Source of the DNA: Akkermansiaceae bacterium
Lineage (GTDB): Bacteria; Verrucomicrobiota; Verrucomicrobiia; Verrucomicrobiales; Akkermansiaceae
Assembly: GCA_029287105.1 (NCBI GenBank)
Contig: JARFRT010000583.1
Coordinates: 1-13,381 of the forward strand
Direction: 5' to 3'
Length of the DNA: 13,381 nt
Part shown: piece after piece, positions 1-4,374 of the stretch
Layout: every line of letters starts with the position of its first letter
Numbering within the stretch: position 1 is the first letter of the stretch
Notes under the pieces: generated by a model
What the model was told of the DNA's origin: nothing
The model's input: only the letters and a program-made list of their open reading frames with translations
Databases searched by the model: none
Position numbers and translations under genes: made by a program

Positions 1-1156
1 AGGATGAGGAGAGGCTGGGTGAGCCGTCGCGTGGCTGACTGCCGGGTCGGCTGGAGTTGGCGGTGGTGCTCGGGCCGCTCGGGTCGGCCGGGCCGGCCGG
101 GTTCAGGGGTGCCGATGACAGGCAACTGGTTTTGAGTGGCCCCTCCATTTTTGAGTAGCAGAATGACTCGCAGGGCATGGACCAGAGTTGTTTGAGTTCG
201 TCGTCGACGCGGGTGACGGAGAATGAGATGCCGGCCATTTCCTGGCAGGTGACGAGGGGGCCGATGACGACGTCGAAGATTTCAATGCCGAGCGCCTCGA
301 AGTATTCCTCGGCCTTACGCATGCAGATGAGGCATTCCATCATGGTGGTGGAGCCGAGGGAGTTGATGAAGAAGATGATTTCGTCGCCTGGGTTGAGTGC
401 CTCGACCTCGCTGTCGTTGGTGTAGTCGTTGACGATGAGGTCGAGCATCATGGGGGTGAGTTCATCGGCGGGCATGAAATCGATTTCGGCGACGCCTTTT
501 TCGCCGTGGATGCCCATGCCGAGTCCGACCTTGCCCGGGGGGAGGTTGAAGGTGGGTTTGCCGGTGGCGGGGATGGATCCTGGCGCCATGGCGGTGCCGA
601 TGGAGCGGGTTTGGAGGCAGGCTTTGCGGGTGGTGGCGGCGAGCTGGTCGAGTGAGCTGGCGGACTGTGAGGCGGCACCGGCGATCTTGACGATGGGGAT
701 GAGGCCTGCGATACCGCGGCGCTCGTGTTTGCGTTCCGGGGGAGCGGAGGCGACGTCATCGGTGATGAGCACGGTCTGGACGTCGGTGCCGTTGGCCTCG
801 GCGAGTTCGGCGCCGAGGTTGAAGTTCATGATGTCGCCGGCGTAGTTGCCGTAGAGGTAGAGCACGCCATTGCCGCGGTCGGTGGCGGCGGTGGCCTCGG
901 CGACGATGTGCGGTGCGGGGGCGGCGAAGATATCGCCGCAGGCGGCGCCATCGGCCATGTTTTTGCCGACCATGGCGTGGTAGATGGGTTCGTGGCCGGC
1001 TCCGCCGCCTACGAGCAGGGCGACTTTGTTCTCGGGGATATTGTTTTTGACGATGGAGCGTGTGCCCACTTTGTAGCACTGACCATTGTAGGCGGCGACC
1101 AAACCATCGATGAGTTCATCGGCTGCGGCGAGGGGGTCGTTGATGAGTTTGGGCAT
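1..1156 (-). CDS. dhaK: DhaK-type dihydroxyacetone kinase, 3' end beyond window
   Basis: Cytoplasmic kinase domain that binds dihydroxyacetone (or a related triose/ketose) covalently for phosphorylation. Translating the minus strand from ATG 1156 gives 385 residues with no stop before the edge. Seen: N-terminus MPKLINDP, close to MKKLIND of E. coli DhaK; GGGAGHEP at residues 50-57 (substrate-loop motif); NYAGDIMNF at 104-112, with Asp108 matching the catalytic Asp; and GIHGE at 215-219, where His217 matches the histidine that forms the hemiaminal with substrate. The DhaK fold should end near residue 337. The next ~48 residues are Pro/Ser/Gly-rich, unlike DhaK, and may be a linker to a DhaL (ATP-binding) domain outside the window. 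No DhaL or PTS DhaM is visible, so the phosphate donor is unknown. The start is chosen by family alignment; it has no good ribosome site. Codons end almost always in C. Family assignment is secure; the substrate is inferred. Confidence 0.93.
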   Translation of the reverse strand, partial: MPKLINDPLAAADELIDGLVAAYNGQCYKVGTRSIVKNNIPENKVALLVGGGAGHEPIYHAMVGKNMADGAACGDIFAAPAPHIVAEATAATDRGNGVLYLYGNYAGDIMNFNLGAELAEANGTDVQTVLITDDVASAPPERKHERRGIAGLIPIVKIAGAASQSASSLDQLAATTRKACLQTRSIGTAMAPGSIPATGKPTFNLPPGKVGLGMGIHGEKGVAEIDFMPADELTPMMLDLIVNDYTNDSEVEALNPGDEIIFFINSLGSTTMMECLICMRKAEEYFEALGIEIFDVVIGPLVTCQEMAGISFSVTRVDDELKQLWSMPCESFCYSKMEGPLKTSCLSSAPLNPAGPADPSGPSTTANSSRPGSQPRDGSPSLSSS

Positions 1157-1178
1157 GTGGGCGTGATGGTTTGGGCAT
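1134..1178 (-). repeat. Imperfect ~22-base tandem duplication at the dhaK start
   Basis: ATGCCCAAAC occurs twice on the minus strand, at 1178-1169 and 1156-1147, exactly 22 bases apart. Both copies are followed by similar sequence (CATCA, then CG and CC with small changes). The only Shine-Dalgarno-like sequence, AGGA at 1185-1182, sits 3 bases before the first ATG and 25 bases before the second. The first ATG is out of frame with DhaK and opens a 20-codon ORF ending in TGA at 1116. The second ATG gives the family-like N-terminus and is taken as the gene start. A duplication that displaced the start, or a small leader ORF, are both possible. Confidence 0.5.
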
Positions 1179-1241
1179 TTTTCCTGAATCCTTGGTTTTC
1201 CCGGATACTTCGGAATGGTCAATGGCAGTCGGGGAAACCGG

Positions 1242-1258
1242 CCGGCGGGTGGCGCCGG
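1242..1258 (-). terminator. GC hairpin in the 203-base gap between regulator and dhaK, possible weak terminator
   Basis: CCGGCG (1242-1247) and CGCCGG (1253-1258) form a perfect 6-bp stem with a 5-base loop, about 100 bases past the AraC stop on the minus strand. The following minus-strand sequence has only three T residues, so it is not a classical intrinsic terminator. A shorter perfect palindrome, CACCC-GA-GGGTG at 1348-1359, directly abuts the AraC stop codon. The rest of the gap (1157-1359) holds no gene and no clear promoter that I can see. Confidence 0.3.
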
Positions 1259-1359
1259 GCGTGATTTGATCCGCGATGCTAGCCGGAGGCGGGGAGGGGG
1301 TCTAGGATGGAACGGCTCAAATTTTGAATGAATTCGGCGTTCAGTATCACCCGAGGGTG

Positions 1360-2151
1360 TCACCTGGCTCGATAGAGCTTACGATAAGTCAGGGGTGTTT
1401 TTTTCATGATGCGTGAGAATTCGCGAGAAAGGTGACTTTGGTCGGCGTAGCCGCAGCGGGCGGCGATTTCGACCAGTTGGTGGGAGCTGTGGCTGAGCAG
1501 GTAGCATGCCTCGTGGACGCGGAGGTGGCGGATGTAGGCGCGTGGGGTCATGTGGAAGACCTTTTTGAATTTGCGTTCGAAGGCGCTGAGCGAGAGTCCG
1601 GCATGCTGCGCCAACTGGGGGATTTTGAGGGTGGCGGCGAAATTTTGTTTCATTTCCTGAAGTGCGGCGCCGAGTTCGCGGTCGATGTCGATTCCCGAGG
1701 TGCCGGATGCGAACGGACGGGTGGCGCCGGCGATGCCCCTGATGGTGCCGTCGGGGCTTTTCAGCGGGATTTTGGTGGTGGTGGACCAGTCGACAAACCC
1801 GCCTCCACGCGGGACGAGTTCGACTTTGTTCAAGATGGGTCGTCCTGTTTCAAGGATGGACCGGTCATCTTTGGCATAGGCATCGGCCATGCTGGGCGGG
1901 AAAAAATCGTAGTCGGTTTTGCCGATGACATCCCGGGCATCCTTGAAGCCAAGCTTCTCGACGAGTCGTTGGTTGAGTGCGACAAAACGGAACTGGGTAT
2001 CCTTGACGAAGTAGAGGAATCCCTCGATGTGTTCGAACAGTCCTTCACCGTGGTCGGTGAGGTTGTTTTCCGTGAAAAAATTGTGAGGTGGCATCGGTGC
2101 TGGGAATTCGACTATGGATGGAAATCGGCGGCCATCAAACTCTTTTAACAC
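1360..2151 (-). CDS. PAS-domain AraC-family transcriptional regulator
   Basis: Cytoplasmic one-component regulator. Seen: a PAS-type sensor at about residues 39-148 (FLYFVKD, then GKTDYDFFPPSMADAYAKDD, a PAS_4/PAS_9-like pattern, then a strand ending GIAGATRPF), followed by a C-terminal AraC double helix-turn-helix at about 178-262 (LAQHAGLSLSAFERKFKK for the first HTH; EIAARCGYADQSHLSREFSR for the second). Length is 263 residues from GTG 2151. An ATG at 2094 (residue 20) is an alternative start that keeps the whole PAS domain; neither has a ribosome site, so the start is uncertain. It lies 15 bases after the oxidoreductase stop on the same strand and is probably co-transcribed. It may control that gene and perhaps dhaK downstream. 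The typical AraC sugar-binding cupin is absent; the ligand of the PAS domain cannot be told from sequence. Confidence 0.92.
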   Translation of the reverse strand: MLKEFDGRRFPSIVEFPAPMPPHNFFTENNLTDHGEGLFEHIEGFLYFVKDTQFRFVALNQRLVEKLGFKDARDVIGKTDYDFFPPSMADAYAKDDRSILETGRPILNKVELVPRGGGFVDWSTTTKIPLKSPDGTIRGIAGATRPFASGTSGIDIDRELGAALQEMKQNFAATLKIPQLAQHAGLSLSAFERKFKKVFHMTPRAYIRHLRVHEACYLLSHSSHQLVEIAARCGYADQSHLSREFSRIMKKTPLTYRKLYRAR

Positions 2152-2166
2152 GAGCGAAGGGCGGCA

Positions 2167-3213
2167 TCAGAGTGAGATCCATTGGCCGTCGTTTCGGGTG
2201 CTTTGGTAGATGGCGCAGATCAGGGCGACGGCTTTGCGGGCTTCGTGGCCGTCGGTGGATGGGCTGGTGCCGTTTTTGATGGCAGATAAAACGTGCTCGA
2301 AGTTTTTTTGGTGGCCGGTGAAATCGATGGCGTTGGGGTCGTTGGCCCCGAGTCCGGTGGTGGCGGTGGTGGCCATCAGGTTTTGCTGGACGTATTCGTC
2401 CTCATCCATGGGTTTGTGGAAGTCCCAGACGCGGAAGGATGTGTCGCTGAGGATGGCGCTGCCACGATCGCCGCAGATGTGGATTTCAGCCGGGTGGCCT
2501 GTGGATGACCAGCATGCGGTGGAGGCCTGGATGGTGCCGCGCGCTCCATTTTCAAATTCGAGCAGCGCTACGGCGGTGTCCTCGACCTCGATACCCTGGT
2601 GGGCGAGGCAGGCCATGGTGGCCGAGACCCGTTTGACCGGTCCGACGGTGTGAATGAGTTGGTCGACGGTGTGGATGGCCTGGTTCATCAGGGCGCCGCC
2701 GCCGTCGAGTGCCCAGGTGCCGCGCCATGGCGCGGAATCGTAGTATTCCTGGCTGCGGAACCAATGGACGGAGGCTTGGCAGAGGGTGATGCGGCCGAAC
2801 CTACCCTGGTCGACCGCCTGTTTGAGCTGGGTGACGGCTTCGTTGAAGCGGCGGTTGAGGATGGCGGCGAGGGTGACCTTGTTTTTCCGGGCGGCGTCGA
2901 TGAGGCGGTCGATGCGTTCGGGGGATATTTCCAGGGGTTTTTCGCAAAGGGTGTGTTTGCCGGCATTGAGGGCGGCGAGGGTGAGTTCCATGTGCGTGCC
3001 TGACGGGGTGGCGATGGTGACGATGTCGAGTTCCGGGTCGGCGAGGAATGCTTCGAGGGTGGCGAGGCTGTTGCAGCGGTTGGCTGCGGCGAACTTCTCG
3101 GCTTTTCGAGGATGGTGGTTGTAGACGGAATGGAGGGTCGCGCCTTCCATCGCGTTGATCGCCTTGGCATGGAAGTTGGCGATCATGCCGGTGCCGATGA
3201 TTCCGAATTTCAT
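2167..3213 (-). CDS. Gfo/Idh/MocA-family NAD(P)-dependent oxidoreductase
   Basis: Probable sugar or polyol dehydrogenase in the cytoplasm. The 348-residue length is normal for the family. Seen: an N-terminal Rossmann motif GIIGTGMIA (4-12); TIATPSGTH at 67-74; CEKPLE at 90-95, holding the family's conserved EKP; and the catalytic-region pattern GGGALMNQAIHTVD at 171-184, with His181 and Asp184 spaced as in the family. The C-terminal half is the usual alpha/beta substrate domain, and the protein ends in a typical helix (EARKAVALICAIYQS). The open frame extends upstream to 3354, but MKFGIIGTG at 3213 is the natural family N-terminus, so that start is used; no Shine-Dalgarno is visible. It sits 67 bases behind the Minf_1886-family gene and 15 bases before the PAS-AraC gene. 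The exact substrate (inositol, glucoside, UDP-sugar or other) cannot be assigned. Confidence 0.93.
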   Translation of the reverse strand: MKFGIIGTGMIANFHAKAINAMEGATLHSVYNHHPRKAEKFAAANRCNSLATLEAFLADPELDIVTIATPSGTHMELTLAALNAGKHTLCEKPLEISPERIDRLIDAARKNKVTLAAILNRRFNEAVTQLKQAVDQGRFGRITLCQASVHWFRSQEYYDSAPWRGTWALDGGGALMNQAIHTVDQLIHTVGPVKRVSATMACLAHQGIEVEDTAVALLEFENGARGTIQASTACWSSTGHPAEIHICGDRGSAILSDTSFRVWDFHKPMDEDEYVQQNLMATTATTGLGANDPNAIDFTGHQKNFEHVLSAIKNGTSPSTDGHEARKAVALICAIYQSTRNDGQWISL

Positions 3214-3272
3214 GATGAGACTGGGGTGCCGGCGGACTTGGGACCGGTGTCGTTCCGACCCTTGGACGAACT

Positions 3273-3280
3273 GGGGGGGG
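3273..3280. repeat. G8 homopolymer beside a stop codon
   Basis: Eight consecutive G residues on the plus strand (C8 in the sense of transcription) directly follow the TGA stop of the Minf_1886-family gene, inside the 67-base gap before the oxidoreductase. Homopolymers of this length can slip in replication or sequencing, but here slippage would alter no coding frame except the rejected upstream extension of the oxidoreductase. Confidence 0.6.
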
Positions 3281-3715
3281 TCAGGAGGAGATCCCGGACG
3301 ATGGAGCCTTGGTGCTGGCTTGGCGCACCGGATTTTTGGGTAAAAACGGGGCATCCAGGGTTTCTTTCAACGGGAAGAGCTCGGCGAAATCCTCCATGGT
3401 ATCCGAGTCCTGCTTGCCAAAAACGCCTTCCTCGATGAGTTGGAAAACCATGGTACCGATATCGGTGCACGAGTGCAGACGCCATTCGTCCATCATGGTG
3501 CTGGCCATGGGCCCGAATTCCTGCAGTGCCAGATCGCGAAAGCCGATGAGCAGTTCGCTGGCGGCAACGTGCCGGTGCTCGCCATCGTTGTTTTCCATGA
3601 CGCGTTTGACCGTGAAGTCCAGGGCGTCCTTGAGGAAATAGTAGGCGCCGACGTCATATTTGGGGTCGCGTGCGATGACCGCTTTGACGGCATCCATAAA
3701 CTGGGTCGGCTGCAT
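3281..3715 (-). CDS. Minf_1886-family conserved protein of unknown function
   Basis: 144-residue soluble protein without signal peptide or membrane segment. The pattern matches the Verrucomicrobia/Planctomycetes-restricted family named after Methylacidiphilum Minf_1886: YDVGAYYFLKDALDFT (residues 20-35), HVAASELLIGFRDLALQEFGPMA (about 49-71), then W-x7-DIGTMVFQLIEEGVFGKQDSD (about 77-104) and an acidic DF..LF stretch. No enzymatic motif is visible and no function is known for the family. The frame stays open to 3934, but that extension crosses a clear terminator for the neighbouring gene; ATG 3715 fits the family N-terminus. The last ~20 residues (PVRQASTKAPSSGISS) look like a disordered tail. 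It may be the first gene of the minus-strand run with the oxidoreductase and PAS-AraC regulator. Confidence 0.85.
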   Translation of the reverse strand: MQPTQFMDAVKAVIARDPKYDVGAYYFLKDALDFTVKRVMENNDGEHRHVAASELLIGFRDLALQEFGPMASTMMDEWRLHSCTDIGTMVFQLIEEGVFGKQDSDTMEDFAELFPLKETLDAPFLPKNPVRQASTKAPSSGISS

Positions 3716-3722
3716 GGGGAAA

Positions 3723-3751
3723 GTCTGGAGATCTATGTGGGAGCTGTCAAG
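3723..3751 (-). promoter_or_regulatory. Promoter-like element for the Minf_1886-family gene
   Basis: A perfect TTGACA -35 hexamer (minus strand, 3751-3746) is followed after 17 bases by CAGACT (3728-3723), only 3 of 6 matches to TATAAT. If used, transcription would start at or within a few bases of ATG 3715, giving an almost leaderless message, which would fit the lack of a ribosome site. Confidence 0.3.
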
Positions 3752-3798
3752 ATCCGGATCATGGTCGCCCTGGTGGTCGTGAATCCTTCGCTGGCTCC

Positions 3799-3841
3799 GG
3801 GAAACAAAGGGAGAGGGGGAGAGAGGGAGAGTAGGGGGGGG
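3799..3841. repeat. Purine-rich low-complexity tract ending in G8
   Basis: 43 plus-strand bases with only one C (3805) and one T (3832), made of GA/GGGA runs and ending in eight G. It lies just past the terminator of the RRM gene and upstream of the Minf_1886-family gene. It can in principle form unusual DNA structures (triplex or G-rich), but no function is shown. Confidence 0.6.
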
Positions 3842-3843
3842 AT

Positions 3844-3893
3844 AAAAAAAGGCCACCTCCGCATGGGCGTAATGCCGGTAGCGGGAGGTGACC
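3844..3893 (-). terminator. Intrinsic terminator of the RRM-protein gene
   Basis: On the minus strand, GGTCACCTCCCGC (3893-3881) pairs with GCGGAGGTGGCC (3862-3851), allowing one G-T wobble and one bulge. The hairpin is followed at once by seven T residues (3850-3844). It begins 35 bases after the RRM stop codon. No T-run exists on the other side, so it acts only on minus-strand transcripts. Confidence 0.88.
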
Positions 3894-3927
3894 TCACTAA
3901 AAGTTGTGTTATCTGCTTTCGCAGAGA

Positions 3928-4206
3928 TTACCACTTGTTGTTGTCACGCCTAGGTGGGCGTTCTTCACGGGGGCGTGCTTCGTTGACGGTAAGGTTTCTT
4001 CCGTCGATGGCGTGTCCGTTGAGGCCTTCGATGGCTTTTCCGCCGTCGTCGTCATTGGGCATTTCGACAAAACCGAAGCCTTTGGAGCGACCAGTGTCTC
4101 TGTCTTGGATGATTTTGGCACTTGCTACAGGGCCATACTCAGCAAAAAGTTGCTGGAGATCGTTATCGGTGAGACCATAAGACAGGTTTCCTACATATAT
4201 GTTCAT
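3928..4206 (-). CDS. Small RRM-domain RNA-binding protein
   Basis: 92-residue cytoplasmic protein made of a single RNA-recognition motif plus a short basic tail. Seen: RNP2 IYVGNL at residues 3-8, RNP1 KGFGFVEM at 42-49 with the two aromatic residues that stack on RNA bases, and the closing strand NLTVNEARPR. The tail EERPPRRDNNKW is Arg/Pro-rich, as in the cold-induced Rbp proteins of cyanobacteria and similar bacterial RRM proteins. An ATG seven codons upstream (4227) is in frame, but MNIYVGN at 4206 is the usual family start. It is monocistronic: its own leader region upstream and a strong terminator downstream. Likely role is as an RNA chaperone or post-transcriptional regulator, possibly cold-responsive; the RNA targets are unknown. 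Confidence 0.93.
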   Translation of the reverse strand: MNIYVGNLSYGLTDNDLQQLFAEYGPVASAKIIQDRDTGRSKGFGFVEMPNDDDGGKAIEGLNGHAIDGRNLTVNEARPREERPPRRDNNKW

Positions 4207-4279
4207 TTGCTTTTCTGATAGATGCATAGTTCAACTGAGACTAAAGATTGGCCTACGCACAAACAAATCGATAGATTAC

Positions 4280-4293
4280 TGCCATTGTTGGCA
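4280..4293 (-). promoter_or_regulatory. Hairpin in the probable 5' leader of the RRM gene
   Basis: TGCCA-TTGT-TGGCA is a perfect 5-bp inverted repeat with a 4-base loop, 74 bases upstream of the start codon. A further GCCAAC copy lies next to it (near 4300-4306, read on the minus strand). The 168-base gap 4207-4374 is AT-rich compared with its surroundings and holds no other gene. A structured leader would suit a temperature-regulated RNA-binding protein; this is inference. Confidence 0.35.
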
Positions 4294-4332
4294 ATGATGG
4301 TTGGCACCCTTTCAGGCGACAGCCGTGTGTGT

Positions 4333-4359
4333 GATATACTGGGACTGTTACCAATGCAA
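4333..4359 (-). promoter_or_regulatory. Possible promoter of the RRM gene
   Basis: On the minus strand, TTGCAT (4359-4354) and TATATC (4338-4333) are separated by 15 bases. If used, the leader would be about 120 bases. The spacing is shorter than the ideal 17, so this is only a candidate. Confidence 0.3.
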
Positions 4360-4374
4360 GTATATAATTTTGTC

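Noticed and set aside
1348..1359. Palindrome CACCC-GA-GGGTG next to the AraC stop as an intrinsic terminator
   Set aside because: Only five base pairs with a two-base loop and no T-run after it on either strand.
1432..2148. 238-codon open frame on the plus strand opposite the PAS-AraC gene
   Set aside because: Gly/Asp/Glu-rich shadow; the AraC helix-turn-helix and PAS reading on the minus strand is unambiguous.
3214..3354. Upstream extension of the oxidoreductase by 47 codons
   Set aside because: It crosses a C8 tract and the end of the Minf_1886-family gene, and puts 47 odd residues before the normal Rossmann start MKFGIIGTG.
3716..3934. Upstream extension of the Minf_1886-family gene by 73 codons
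   Set aside because: It would translate through the intrinsic terminator at 3844-3893 and the purine tract, and overlap the end of the RRM gene; the family N-terminus fits ATG 3715.
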